From JAQVSH01 sp964451605 (lineage in GTDB: Bacteria > Bacteroidota > Bacteroidia > Bacteroidales > UBA4181): a stretch of DNA of 31,957 nucleotides. A model generated the notes under the pieces. That model saw only the letters and a program-made list of their open reading frames with translations, did not search any database and was not told where the DNA came from. Location of the stretch: positions 1-31,957 of the forward strand of contig CAYVJA010000032.1 in the NCBI GenBank assembly GCA_964451605.1, given 5' to 3'. Positions 14,389-23,643 of this stretch are shown here, piece after piece; the stretch's first letter is position 1, and every line of letters begins with the position of its first letter. Position numbers and translations under genes: made by a program.

Positions 14389-16107
14389 AAGTTCCAGACT
14401 CATTTCCCGAAGTTTGAATTTCTGGATTTTGCCGCTTCCGGTCATGGGGAAGCTCTCGATGAAGAAGATGTATTTGGGAATTTTGTGGCGGGAGATTTTG
14501 CCGCGGCAGTAATCGCGGACGTCGCCGTCGCAGAATTTGGCGCCCTCTTTCAGGATGATGTAGGCACCTACCTCTTCGCCATATTTCTTGGAGGGAACGC
14601 CAACTACCTGTACATCTTTGATGCCGGGCATTTTGTAGAGGAACTCTTCGATTTCGGCGGGGTACACGTTTTCGCCGCCACGAATGATCATGTCTTTGAT
14701 GCGGCCGGTGATGCGGAAGTTGCGGTTGGCATCCATCACGCCCAGGTCGCCGGAGTGAAGGTAGCCGTTTTTGTCGATGATGGCTGCGGTGGCCTCGGGC
14801 ATTTTGTAGTAGCCCTTCATGAGGTTGTAGCCTTTGCAGCACATTTCGCCCTGAACGCCTACGGGGCACTCTTCGAGGGTGTCGGGATCGATTACTTTCA
14901 CATCGATGTGCGGAAGAGCCGGCCCTACGGTAGTGGTGCGTACTTCGAACGAATCCCAGGCACGACTTTGGGTCATGCCCGGCGAGGTTTCGGTTAGCCC
15001 GTACACGCTGGTAATCTCGCGCAAATTCATCTTAGAGCCCACATCCTCCATCAGCCAGATGGGACAGAGCGAACCGGCCATGATACCGGTTCGAAGCGAA
15101 CTCATATCGAACATGTCGAACATCGGGTGGTTGAGCTCGGCAATGAACATGGTGGGCACACCGTAAATAGCAGTGCACTTCTCTTTATGTACCGAAGCCA
15201 GCGCCAGCAGCGGATCGAACCGTTCCAGAATGACAGCTGTGGCACCGTGTGTCACAATGGCCATCATGCCCAGCACAGTGCCAAAGCAGTGAAAAAGCGG
15301 AACCGGCAGACAGATACGGTCGGCCTGGGTGAATTTCATACTCTCGCCAATAAAGAAACCGTTATTGGCAATGTTATTGTGCGTGAGCATGACCCCCTTC
15401 GGGAATCCGGTAGTTCCCGAGGTATATTGCATATTGACCACATCTTCGGCCTGATTAATGGCTCTTGCCTCGTCGAGCAACGAGCGGTCTACATTCTGGC
15501 CCAACAAAAAGAGTTCGGCGGTGGTGTACATTCCTCTCCGTTTCTCCTGCCCTACAAACACCACGTTTTTCAGAAAGGGGAGTTTTTCGGAGTGGAGGTT
15601 GCCTCTGGAACAGGTTTTCAGTTCGGGAACCATGGTGTTGGTCATGGCCACGTAATCGCTGTCGAAGGTGCCCTCGGTGACNNNNNNNNNNNNNNNNNNN
15701 NNNNNNNNNNNNNNNNNNNNNNNNNNNNNNNNNNNNNNNNNNNNNNNNNNNNNNNNNNNNNNNNNNNNNNNNNNNNNCTCGGTGATGCAAAGCGTGTGGA
15801 TATCGGCATTTTCTACCAGATATTCGAGCTCGGCCTGCTTATAGTTGGTATTAACGGTTACCAGAATGGCGCCAATCTTGGCTGCAGCAAACATAAAGGT
15901 ATTCCAGTCGGGCACATTGGGAGCCCAGATACCTACCTTGTCGCCCCGTTTTACCCCGATGGCCGAAAGGCCCAGAGCCAGACGATCGACCCTTTCGTTA
16001 AAGGCTTTGTACGAAAAGCGCAGGTTGCGATCGGCATAGACGATAAAATCCTGATCGGGGGTCTCGATGGCCCACTTCTCCAGCCAACTTCCCAGTGTTT
16101 TGTCAAT
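14359..16107 (-). CDS. AMP-forming acyl-CoA synthetase (contains an assembly gap; start uncertain)
   Basis: This is an ANL-superfamily fatty-acid or acyl-CoA ligase of about 582 residues, interrupted by 96 N (32 codons, in frame). Motifs are YTSGTTGFPKGV (ATP-binding loop), YGLTETSPG, the SGDLG aspartate motif, IIRGGENVYPAEIE, and the C-terminal catalytic lysine in GSGKIQKF. It activates a carboxylic acid with ATP and CoA in the cytoplasm. The homologous frame (WLEKWAIETPDQDFIVYADR) runs past the GTG at 15915 up to the XRE-cupin stop codon, where no ATG, GTG or TTG is in frame; the only nearby candidates are ATT codons (for example 16107, overlapping the upstream stop). The gene is co-transcribed with the XRE-cupin regulator. 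Its 3' end forms a long palindrome. Confidence 0.88.
   Translation of the reverse strand: MDKTLGSWLEKWAIETPDQDFIVYADRNLRFSYKAFNERVDRLALGLSAIGVKRGDKVGIWAPNVPDWNTFMFAAAKIGAILVTVNTNYKQAELEYLVENADIHTLCITEXXXXXXXXXXXXXXXXXXXXXXXXXXXXXXXXVTEGTFDSDYVAMTNTMVPELKTCSRGNLHSEKLPFLKNVVFVGQEKRRGMYTTAELFLLGQNVDRSLLDEARAINQAEDVVNMQYTSGTTGFPKGVMLTHNNIANNGFFIGESMKFTQADRICLPVPLFHCFGTVLGMMAIVTHGATAVILERFDPLLALASVHKEKCTAIYGVPTMFIAELNHPMFDMFDMSSLRTGIMAGSLCPIWLMEDVGSKMNLREITSVYGLTETSPGMTQSRAWDSFEVRTTTVGPALPHIDVKVIDPDTLEECPVGVQGEMCCKGYNLMKGYYKMPEATAAIIDKNGYLHSGDLGVMDANRNFRITGRIKDMIIRGGENVYPAEIEEFLYKMPGIKDVQVVGVPSKKYGEEVGAYIILKEGAKFCDGDVRDYCRGKISRHKIPKYIFFIESFPMTGSGKIQKFKLREMSLELLSKQGIIPD
15682..15777. other. Assembly gap of 96 N
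   Basis: The gap lies inside the acyl-CoA synthetase. Its length is a multiple of three and the frame continues correctly on both sides, so the size is probably right or well estimated. Confidence 0.95.
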
Positions 16108-16679
16108 TAAAATGGAACAAAAATCACAGCCAGCAATTTGGCTGGGGTATTCGAAGTGGCAAATACATAGTGAGCCACGATAGAGTCGTAATAGATGCTG
16201 TCGCCCTTGTCGAGCACAAACTTCTGTTTGCCGTACTCTATGGTAACCGAACCTTCCAGCACATAGATGAACTCCTCACCCTCATGGGTAGAAGCCAATG
16301 AAGCATCGTAAGCCCCGGGCAGAATATCCACCATGAACGACTCCATGTGACGGCCGGCCTTGGCTCTGGAGAGGGAGTAATGGTGCATATAACTCTTCCC
16401 CTTTGCGTTTCTGCAGGCGTCGGTCGACGAAGCAATGTCGGCTGCACGGCATACCACCGGCCCCAACTCTTCGTGGTCGTCGAGCAGGGTTCCGGGACGA
16501 ACACCCAAACCGCGGGAGATCTTAACGAGCATGGAAATCACAGGAATCTCGGTTCCCTTTTCAATCTTATCGAGGATATCCACACCTACGCCCGACTGTT
16601 CGGACAACGCTTCTATGCTCAAATTGCGGACTTCGCGGATAGACCTGATTCGCTCCCCTATCAAATTTTTCTGTTCCAT
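16107..16679 (-). CDS. XRE-family regulator with C-terminal cupin domain
   Basis: The 190-residue protein has an N-terminal helix-turn-helix (about 8-65; IGERIRSIREVRNLSIEALSEQSGV then LDKIEKG) and a C-terminal cupin barrel (about 110-188) with metal-type positions in THEGEEFIYVLEG and the DKGDSIYYDSIVAHYV segment. XRE-cupin proteins sense a small ligand or metal through the cupin and repress or activate nearby operons. The gene directly precedes the acyl-CoA synthetase, whose coding frame begins at or inside its stop, so it probably regulates that gene. It is divergent from the MATE gene at 16816, with about 135 bases between them as a shared control region. Confidence 0.92.
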   Translation of the reverse strand: MEQKNLIGERIRSIREVRNLSIEALSEQSGVGVDILDKIEKGTEIPVISMLVKISRGLGVRPGTLLDDHEELGPVVCRAADIASSTDACRNAKGKSYMHHYSLSRAKAGRHMESFMVDILPGAYDASLASTHEGEEFIYVLEGSVTIEYGKQKFVLDKGDSIYYDSIVAHYVFATSNTPAKLLAVIFVPF

Positions 16680-16758
16680 TGCTGATGTTTTAAGTGTTCG
16701 TCAAAATAGCCGGTATATTCTTCGTTACATGACCGGGTGGCGCAAATATAGAAAAATG

Positions 16759-16791
16759 TTTAACAACACAAGGTAGTATTCCATACCTTTG
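16759..16791 (+). promoter_or_regulatory. Probable promoter of the second MATE gene
   Basis: TTTA (16759-16762), a 21-base spacer and TACCTTTG (16784-16791) fit the Bacteroidota promoter. The start codon at 16816 then follows a leader of about 20 nt. Confidence 0.5.
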
Positions 16792-16815
16792 CCTGCCCTC
16801 AAAAATAGCCCCTTT

Positions 16816-18165
16816 ATGCAATCGCACGCTTCTCGTACGCTCGGTTTGGAAACTACCCCCATGGGCAAGTTGTTATGGCAATATGCGCTGCCCGCCATCA
16901 TGGGAATGGGAGCCAATGCCATGTACAACATTGCCGACCGGATCTTTATCGGGCAGGGTGTAGGTGCATTGGCTATCTCGGGACTTGCGCTGACTCTGCC
17001 TCTGATGCTCCTTTTTACGGCAATCGGCACACTGGTGGGAGTGGGTGCCTCTTCGCGCATCTCCATTGTGCTGGGCATGAAAGATAAAAACCGGGCAAAA
17101 CAGATTTTGGGGAATGCCACTTTCCTCACCATTCTGCTTTCGGCACTCGTCATCACCCCCAGCATGTTTTTTCTCGACGAGCTGCTCCTGCTCTTTGGCG
17201 GCAGCCCGCAAACCCTTCCCTATGCCAGGGATTTTCTCGAGATTATTATCCCCGGAAGTATCTTCACCAACTTTACCTACAACCTGGCCAATATTATGCG
17301 GGCCTCGGGCTATCCGCAAAAATCGATGCGGATTTTGCTCTCCGGGGTGCTGCTGAACCTGATTCTGGCACCGCTCTTTATCTTCGGGTTTCATATGGGC
17401 ATCCGGGGGGCAGCCATAGCCACGGTTCTCTCCATGTTCTTTGGTTTTGTGCTGGCTGTTCGCCATTTTCGGTCGTCGCGGTCGGAACTCCGGCTTGAAA
17501 TGGGCCTGATCAAACCGGAATGGCATATCATACGCGATATTCTCTCCATAGGGCTTTCGCCCTTTATGATGCACATGACGGCCAGTGGTGTGAACCTGGT
17601 GATGAATCAGGAACTGCTGAAGCACGGTGGCGACCTGGCAGTGGGGGCCTATGGTATCATCAACAGCTTTGCCATGTTGATCGTGATGATGGTGATGGGA
17701 TTTTGCCAGGGGATGCAGCCCATTGTGGGGTATAATTTTGGAGCCGGCAAGTTGAAACGAATGAAAGATGCCCTCCTGCTCACCATCCGGCTTACCTTCT
17801 TTGTGATGCTGACGGGTTTTGTGGGGGCACAGTTCTTTTCGAAACAGATTGCCCGGGCCTTTACCAACGATCCGGAATTGATTGAAATGATAGTTAAGGG
17901 GATGCCTGTCTACCTTCTGGCACTTCCCCGGGTGGGTTTCCAGATTACCATTTCCAACTTTTTTCTCTCTATCGGACGAGCCGGTATCTCGATGTTTATG
18001 AGTCTCTCCCGACAACTTATCTTTTTGATTCCGGCACTACTCCTCTTTGCTCATCTCTACGGCCTCAAAGGGGTCTGGATTGCCGGACCCGTCTCCGACA
18101 CCACTGCCACCTTCGTTGCCGCCTTCTTCCTGATACGGCAGCGAAAAATTTTCTACCGTCGGTGA
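16816..18165 (+). CDS. MATE family efflux transporter
   Basis: I use the ATG at 16816 (MQSHASRTLGLETTPMGKLL); an in-frame TTG at 16789 lies in the promoter. The protein has 449 residues with about 12 membrane segments. The first helix (WQYALPAIMGMGANAMYNIADRIFIG) and the repeated NLILAPLFIFGFHMGIRGAAIAT and PIVGYNFGAG motifs place it in the DinF/NorM-like MATE group that includes MepA. It exports drugs or metabolites by cation antiport; the substrate is unknown. It is transcribed divergently from the XRE-cupin regulator. Its last 129 bases overlap the 3' end of the convergent EamA gene, which is unusual. Confidence 0.92.
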   Translation: MQSHASRTLGLETTPMGKLLWQYALPAIMGMGANAMYNIADRIFIGQGVGALAISGLALTLPLMLLFTAIGTLVGVGASSRISIVLGMKDKNRAKQILGNATFLTILLSALVITPSMFFLDELLLLFGGSPQTLPYARDFLEIIIPGSIFTNFTYNLANIMRASGYPQKSMRILLSGVLLNLILAPLFIFGFHMGIRGAAIATVLSMFFGFVLAVRHFRSSRSELRLEMGLIKPEWHIIRDILSIGLSPFMMHMTASGVNLVMNQELLKHGGDLAVGAYGIINSFAMLIVMMVMGFCQGMQPIVGYNFGAGKLKRMKDALLLTIRLTFFVMLTGFVGAQFFSKQIARAFTNDPELIEMIVKGMPVYLLALPRVGFQITISNFFLSIGRAGISMFMSLSRQLIFLIPALLLFAHLYGLKGVWIAGPVSDTTATFVAAFFLIRQRKIFYRR

Positions 18166-19077
18166 TCCTTCCGCCAACGTGCGATTTCCTCCAAACCAGA
18201 CCCCGGTCAGAATCAGAATGGCTCCTGTTAAGGCTTGCAACGTAAGCGGTTCGTGTAAAAACAGCACGGCAAACAGGAGGGTTACCATAGGAATCAAATA
18301 GATATAGTGGTTGGTCCTGACGCTTCCCAACCGGCTCACTGCCGTGTTCCACACTACATAACAGGCCGAAGAGGCAATCAGACTGAGGAAAAGCAGGTGG
18401 GCCGCCACTTCGCCCTTTAACAGCAGTGCAGGAGTAATGGGGTTATCGGTAATCAGAAACCAGGGAATCAGCGTAAGCGTTCCGTAAAAAAAGATTTTAC
18501 GGGTATAGAAGAGCACGGGATAGCTGCCATTAATCTTTCGGAGCAGCACTGAGTAGATGGCCCACGAGAGGGCTGCAGCTAGCGAGAGGAGATCGCCCAG
18601 CGGATGAATCTGCAGCACCACCTGGCCATTGTACACCACGAGGGCAACCCCCAGAAGAGCAATACCCGACCCAAACCAGATGGATCGGCCAACCGGTTCG
18701 CCTTTCACAAAAAGATGGGTGAGCAGCGTAGTGAGTAGCGGAGCGGTGACCACAATCAGTGCCACATTCGAAGCCAGGGTAATATGAAGCGCACTGTTTT
18801 CGGTGAGAAAATAGACCGACCCGCCAAAGAGCCCCAGAATCACGAAAATCAGTTCGTCGAGGAGGCGTTTTACTTTGTGCTTACGAGGATAGAAGAGCCA
18901 GAGTACTCCATAGGCCAGCACAAACCGGTAGAGCATAATTTCGGCAGGGGTCAGGCCGTTGCGCAGCAAAATTTTGGTTGAGATCAGGGTGGTTCCCCAA
19001 ATTACCGATACTGCCACCGCCAGAAGATGATAACGGGCAGGACCACTGGAGGCCCGGGGCGATAAAAGGGAACTCAT
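18037..19077 (-). CDS. EamA-family (DMT) transporter with an antisense-encoded C-terminal tail
   Basis: The 346-residue protein has two EamA repeats (about 18-150 and 165-300) with about ten membrane segments; the VIWGTTLISTKILLRNGL start and LTGVWFGGN at the end of the last helix are typical of drug/metabolite transporters. Transport substrate is unknown. The ATG overlaps the stop of the radical SAM gene (ATGA), making it third in the helicase operon. After the last helix the frame continues for about 47 residues of Gly/Glu-rich sequence that lies opposite the 3' end of the MATE gene. Relatives normally end shortly after the tenth helix, so the tail probably arose by loss of a stop codon or a frameshift. 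Confidence 0.88.
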   Translation of the reverse strand: MSSLLSPRASSGPARYHLLAVAVSVIWGTTLISTKILLRNGLTPAEIMLYRFVLAYGVLWLFYPRKHKVKRLLDELIFVILGLFGGSVYFLTENSALHITLASNVALIVVTAPLLTTLLTHLFVKGEPVGRSIWFGSGIALLGVALVVYNGQVVLQIHPLGDLLSLAAALSWAIYSVLLRKINGSYPVLFYTRKIFFYGTLTLIPWFLITDNPITPALLLKGEVAAHLLFLSLIASSACYVVWNTAVSRLGSVRTNHYIYLIPMVTLLFAVLFLHEPLTLQALTGAILILTGVWFGGNRTLAEGSPTVENFSLPYQEEGGNEGGSGVGDGSGNPDPFEAVEMSKEE

Positions 19078-20708
19078 GCTTCAATCAGATAGAGGGGTAC
19101 ATTCATTTGACGCGAGCGATTGTATCCCACAAAAAGTTGGCGGTTTCCGGCCGTGAGCCGGTACCATTTTACGGCAGGATCCTTGTCGGCTCCGGGGGGA
19201 AGCTCTCCCCGCCACACCTCAATCTTTCGCCCGGGTTCCTTCTGAACCGATAACCCGGCTTTGAGCCAGGCCACAGTTACATCGTAACAGAAAGAGGGAG
19301 CAAAACGCTCACAATAGGCATATAAAAGGCGGCCCCTGTGCTCCAGACTGAGCGGTTTGTCGATCACCTCCATAGGGTTGAGAAAGGCAAGAAAATCCGT
19401 AAAAAAGCCGGGATACGATCCGGACAGACCGATCGTTATGTTGCGGAAAGCCGCAGTATTGTAAAAGAAATCGAGGATACGGGAGAGTTTGCGGGCCATC
19501 TGCAATTCATCAGGCGAAATGGCATCCGTGGCCAGTACTTCGTAAGGAGGATCAGGGGCATAGCGGATTCCCGCCGAGGTAGCTTCAGCACGCATCCGCG
19601 TTCCCGGGAGCAGCTTGAGCAACTCCAGCTGAATCTCCGCCACGCCCAGCGACGCCAACCGGGCAATGTCCGAAAGGAGCGCACTGAACGAATAGCCGGG
19701 AAGGCCGGCTATCAGATCGGCATGGGTTTCGAAGTGGCCATTTCCGGCCAGAAAACGGAGCCCCTCCAGGGTTGCCTCTACTGTTCCCGAACGTCGGCAT
19801 GCCCGTATCACCTCCGGCTGCAAGCTCTGCACCCCGGCCTCGATATGGAGAGTATCGGGAGGTGACGCCTGCAGAAGCGTCCGGATGTCGGGAGTAAGCC
19901 GCGCCGGATGTACTTCCAGATGAAACCGCATATCGGGAAACTTCTCTGCAAAGAGGCGGAGAAGTTGACAAGCTCTGTCGGGATCGCCATTAAACGTTCG
20001 GTCTAAAAGACGGATTTCGCGGATATTTTTACTGCGAAGGGAGGCGATTCTGTTCTCCAGTATATCCATCGCAACATATCGAAGAGGCGAATCCCCTCCG
20101 CTTACACAAAAAGCACAATGATTCTGACAACCTCTTGCACTCTCAACCTGCACAAAAGGTTTGTCGGTATCAAAGAAAACCGAGTGCTCCGGAGGCAGCA
20201 GCGCAGAAAAATCGGCTACCCTGGCCGTGCCGCCGTCGTGGTAACGGTTTAGTTCATCGATAAAGCAAAAGCCGGTAATCGCATGCCAATGGGCAGGCCG
20301 GTTCCAGAAAGGCAACCATGCCCAAAAAGCCTCCTCCCCTTCGCCCCGGAATACCGAATCAACATAGCGATGCTTCCGCAAAAAGGGTTCGTTGGTGCCC
20401 AAAAATTCAGGTCCGCCCAGCAGAATCTTAACCGGAGGGTGTAATGCTTTCACTCTGGAAAGCACCTTTAGCACCATTTCGTGGGTAAAGAGCCACAAGG
20501 TTGCGAGCACCAGATCGGGTTTGCCCGCAACCGCTTCGGCTGCCAGCCCTCCCGGGTCGGCTTGTGTGGTTGCTGACAATACCAACCAATCGGTTTGTAT
20601 TGTACAACCCTTGCTGTCGGTGATTTCCCGCTGTTGCGCATGTATGGCAGGAAGGGCTAGTGAAGCATGGCCGTAGGAGGCATTGATATCGAGCCACAGG
20701 ATATTCAT
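19074..20708 (-). CDS. B12-binding radical SAM protein (DUF4080 type)
   Basis: The 544-residue protein has an N-terminal cobalamin-binding-like domain (about 1-130; ILLGGPEFLG near 95-104). A radical SAM core follows, with the CxxxCxxC cluster motif at C194, C198 and C201 (RGCQNHCAFCVSGG), and then a C-terminal region typical of DUF4080. The core binds a 4Fe-4S cluster and cleaves S-adenosylmethionine. Members are common in anaerobic Bacteroidota and Firmicutes, but the substrate is unknown; the B12 domain suggests methylation or rearrangement chemistry. It overlaps the helicase stop and the EamA start by four bases each, so translation is coupled. Confidence 0.92.
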   Translation of the reverse strand: MNILWLDINASYGHASLALPAIHAQQREITDSKGCTIQTDWLVLSATTQADPGGLAAEAVAGKPDLVLATLWLFTHEMVLKVLSRVKALHPPVKILLGGPEFLGTNEPFLRKHRYVDSVFRGEGEEAFWAWLPFWNRPAHWHAITGFCFIDELNRYHDGGTARVADFSALLPPEHSVFFDTDKPFVQVESARGCQNHCAFCVSGGDSPLRYVAMDILENRIASLRSKNIREIRLLDRTFNGDPDRACQLLRLFAEKFPDMRFHLEVHPARLTPDIRTLLQASPPDTLHIEAGVQSLQPEVIRACRRSGTVEATLEGLRFLAGNGHFETHADLIAGLPGYSFSALLSDIARLASLGVAEIQLELLKLLPGTRMRAEATSAGIRYAPDPPYEVLATDAISPDELQMARKLSRILDFFYNTAAFRNITIGLSGSYPGFFTDFLAFLNPMEVIDKPLSLEHRGRLLYAYCERFAPSFCYDVTVAWLKAGLSVQKEPGRKIEVWRGELPPGADKDPAVKWYRLTAGNRQLFVGYNRSRQMNVPLYLIEA

Positions 20709-22843
20709 AGCAGGCCGCGGAATGAGAGAATCACCTCCAAAATCCGGGTTCCGAACTGCTGTGCCCGGACTTTACCCATCCCGTGTACATTTTCCAGCTC
20801 TTTAAGGGTAACCGGCTGTTTGGCAACCAAATCTATCAGGCACTTTTGGGGAAAGATGCGGTAGACCGGTACCCCCTGTGCAACGGCCAACTCCCGGCGC
20901 AGACGCTTTAACGCTTCGGCCAGATCGGCTGCTTCGTCCATCATTGCCTCTGTATCGGTATCGGATTTGCTGCTCCCCTTTCGTACTTCGGTGCTCTTGC
21001 TCTTTAGCGCTTCGGGCGATGCCAGCAATCTGGCCCGTGTATCGAGAAGTTCGGAAGCCGAAAAGCGTTGGGTCGAAGCCGAAAGAAGAGCGCTCTTCAG
21101 AATCAGTGCCTCATCGAGGCGTCCGATCAGCTCTTTGCACACTTTTTTTACAGCCTTGTTGTCGGTTTCGAAACGGAGCAACGAGCGGTCGTCCCAAATG
21201 GCCCGGATTCTCTCCAGAAAATAACGGGCCGACCGGGTTACCCTGTCTTGCAGACCCGGATGTGCCTCCGGATCGATTTGTCCGTGAAAAAGTCTTTCGA
21301 GCTCGGGGGTAAAACGCTCGAAAACCCGCACAACCTCCTCGTCGAATTGGTGCGCCAACCGTGGCAGATGCTCGGTAAGGGGGCCGAAAAGGATCTGATG
21401 GTGTGCGCGGAGTTGCAGCTGCAAAGTGCGGGCAATCGAGGCTATGGGCGAAAAATCCAGCATTTCGTACACCAACCGGCGAACGTACTCTCTGCGGGCC
21501 TCGGCAAATGCCAGCGGATCGGGATCACGATGGCCGTTCGATTGCAAAAAGGCAGCCACCTCCCTGTCGCCCAGTACCACATCACGGGTGATGGGGGTGC
21601 GTAAAACCAGCCCCTCCAGCGAACGGCACCTACTCAGCGCCACATACACCTGCCCGTGGGCAAAGGCTCGTCCGGCATCTACAATTACCTTTTCGAAGGT
21701 GAGCCCCTGACTCTTGTGAATGGTGATGGCCCAGGCCAGACGCAGCGGAAACTGGAGAAAACTGCCAATCAGGGTTTCGGTAATCATGCCCGTTTCGGGT
21801 TCCAGATGATAGCGGGTGTTATGCCACGCCTCCGGTTCTACCTGCACCGGCTCGGTATCGCCATCGGGCAGTACCTCGATGTATTGTTCGGCAAAACGGG
21901 TAATTGTACCGATTTTCCCGTTAAAATAGCGCTTTTCGGGCGAGATGTCGTTTCGTAAAAACATCACCCTGGCCCCCTCTTTCAGAGCCAACAGCTCTTC
22001 GGTGGGAAAGCTGAACGAAGGAAAATCGCCTTCCACAACCGCCCGGTAGCTGCGCAGCGGCCCCTCGAGCGCCTCCAGCCTGGAATCGTTAATGTGTTGC
22101 GCCTGCGCATTGTGGGTGGTGAGTGTGATGTAGTGGTCCGAACTGAATCCGGGCTGTAAACGGCTGTTCAACAGTTCGAGGGTTTCAGGCAGGACCCGCT
22201 GTTCGCGAATCTGGTTTAAAGCGGCAATAAAGCGCCCCTGACTCTGGCGGTAGATGGTCTCCAACTCGATGGTGACAAATCCGGCCTCTTGCAACGCTTT
22301 GCTGTCGAAAAAAAAAGGCGAAGTGTACACATTGCGCAGCAGGTCCCACTCCGCCTCCTGCACCACCGGGGGCAACTGCTGCAAATCGCCCACCAACAGG
22401 AGCTGAACGCCCCCGAAGGGAAGTTTCCGGTTACGAAATTTTCTCAGCACGTTGTCGACTGCATCCAGCAGATCGGCCCGTACCATACTCACCTCGTCAA
22501 TGACCAGGATATCTATACTCCGAAGGAGGCGGATCTTATCGGCAGCAAATTTCCGGGCATACCTTTTTTCGCTCCCCTCCATGGCCGAAACATAGGTCGA
22601 TCCCGGCAGAAAGGGGGTGAAGGGAAGTTGAAAAAAGGAGTGAATGGTCACCCCTCCGGCCCTTACGGCTGCCACTCCGGTAGGCGCCACCACCACGATT
22701 CTTTTCGGGAGGGAGGTGCGCAGCTGCGCCAGGAAGGTGGTTTTTCCGGTTCCCGCCTTCCCGGTGAGAAAGAGATTTTGGTGGGTCTCTCTAAGATAGC
22801 GAAAGGCCCACAGAGCTCGTTCGTTATGGTCGAAACTAAACAC
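20705..22843 (-). CDS. Pif1-like ATP-dependent helicase with HRDC domain
   Basis: The 712-residue protein has Walker A G28-K-A-G-T-G-K-T-T36, Walker B DILVIDEVSM (D116/E117), the PTGVAA motif, GDLQQLPP and a C-terminal superfamily 1 motif (AWAITIHKSQGLTFEKV, VYVALSRCR). The Pif1/RecD-like core fills the first 410 residues or so. The final 70 residues have an HRDC-type domain (VPVYRIFPQK...LVAKQPVTLKELENVHGMGKVRAQQFG) that binds nucleic acid. It would unwind DNA 5' to 3' in replication or repair. GTG is used as start at 22843. It is the first gene of a three-gene operon with the radical SAM and EamA genes. The functional link between these three is not evident. Confidence 0.92.
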   Translation of the reverse strand: MFSFDHNERALWAFRYLRETHQNLFLTGKAGTGKTTFLAQLRTSLPKRIVVVAPTGVAAVRAGGVTIHSFFQLPFTPFLPGSTYVSAMEGSEKRYARKFAADKIRLLRSIDILVIDEVSMVRADLLDAVDNVLRKFRNRKLPFGGVQLLLVGDLQQLPPVVQEAEWDLLRNVYTSPFFFDSKALQEAGFVTIELETIYRQSQGRFIAALNQIREQRVLPETLELLNSRLQPGFSSDHYITLTTHNAQAQHINDSRLEALEGPLRSYRAVVEGDFPSFSFPTEELLALKEGARVMFLRNDISPEKRYFNGKIGTITRFAEQYIEVLPDGDTEPVQVEPEAWHNTRYHLEPETGMITETLIGSFLQFPLRLAWAITIHKSQGLTFEKVIVDAGRAFAHGQVYVALSRCRSLEGLVLRTPITRDVVLGDREVAAFLQSNGHRDPDPLAFAEARREYVRRLVYEMLDFSPIASIARTLQLQLRAHHQILFGPLTEHLPRLAHQFDEEVVRVFERFTPELERLFHGQIDPEAHPGLQDRVTRSARYFLERIRAIWDDRSLLRFETDNKAVKKVCKELIGRLDEALILKSALLSASTQRFSASELLDTRARLLASPEALKSKSTEVRKGSSKSDTDTEAMMDEAADLAEALKRLRRELAVAQGVPVYRIFPQKCLIDLVAKQPVTLKELENVHGMGKVRAQQFGTRILEVILSFRGLL

Positions 22844-22945
22844 TGTGCGGTAAAATGGCTGATAAATCGGCCCGAAGTTACGAGAAAAATGGGTTATCGA
22901 CCCAAATTTGAAGGCAAAGGCGAATCATCGGGCCGAAAGAAAAAC

Positions 22946-22953
22946 TATATTTG
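22946..22953 (+). promoter_or_regulatory. Probable -7 element of the DUF47-PiT operon
   Basis: TATATTTG is a full match to TAnnTTTG, 26 bases upstream of the ATG at 22980. No convincing -33 element is visible. Confidence 0.55.
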
Positions 22954-22979
22954 TTGCAGTTGTTTTACGAAACGTTCCT

Positions 22980-23630
22980 ATGAAGTTCAATAATATCCTG
23001 AGCATCTTTTCCCCGAAAGATGTGAAATTTATACCGATGCTCGAAGAGGCTTCGGTGGTTTTGGTTCAGGCATCGGCCCTGCTTCGCGACCTCTTTACCT
23101 GCGAAAATCCCGAAGAGATCCGCAATCTCTGCAAACTGATAAAAGCCGAAGAGGTGAAAGGCGACAAAATTGTGGGAAAAATCTCGAAAGCCCTTAACGA
23201 CACATTTATCACTCCATTCGACCGCGAGGATATTCATGAGCTCTCCGATTCGATTGACGATGCCATCGATGCCATGAACCGGTCGGCGCAGAAGGTGCTG
23301 CTCTATGACCCCAAGAAACTGCATGTCGGTACTGCCCGTCTGTCGGAGATTGTCTATCTGGGGTCGATAGAGTTGCATAAAGCCATTCATACCCTCTCTA
23401 CCCTCCGAAAAAGCACCACTCCGCTGGCCGCCCATTGTAAGCAGGTAAAACGGCTGGAAGAGGAGGCCGACGTGGTCTATGAAAATGCCATTATGAACCT
23501 GTTTCGCGAAGAGTCGTCGGTGGCCGAGCTGATTAAACTGAAAGAGATTATCCAGGAGTTGGAACGGTCGGTAAACAGGCTGAATACGATTGCCAAGGTA
23601 CTGAAGACGCTGATTGTTAAGTACGCTTGA
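22980..23630 (+). CDS. DUF47 (PhoU-like) phosphate transport accessory protein
   Basis: Starting at the ATG 22980 (MKFNNILSIFSPKDVKFIPML), which follows a good -7 element, the protein has 216 residues, mostly helical. It has the DUF47 pattern: ASVVLVQASALLRDLF, EEVKGDKIVGKISKALNDTFITPFDREDI (about 65-93) and a C-terminal LKEIIQELERSVNRLNTIAKVL. DUF47 proteins are PhoU-like helical bundles that bind metal and accompany PiT transporters, probably gating or regulating phosphate uptake. It precedes the PiT gene by 13 bases, and the pair is clearly an operon. The frame stays open to 22908 but the extra residues do not look like the family. Confidence 0.93.
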   Translation: MKFNNILSIFSPKDVKFIPMLEEASVVLVQASALLRDLFTCENPEEIRNLCKLIKAEEVKGDKIVGKISKALNDTFITPFDREDIHELSDSIDDAIDAMNRSAQKVLLYDPKKLHVGTARLSEIVYLGSIELHKAIHTLSTLRKSTTPLAAHCKQVKRLEEEADVVYENAIMNLFREESSVAELIKLKEIIQELERSVNRLNTIAKVLKTLIVKYA

Positions 23631-23643
23631 TATCTGTTTGGGC

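Noticed and set aside
15127..16110. Long plus-strand frame opposite the acyl-CoA synthetase
   Set aside because: It is a shadow of the synthetase, which has clear ANL motifs on the minus strand. The plus frame runs through the N gap and matches nothing.
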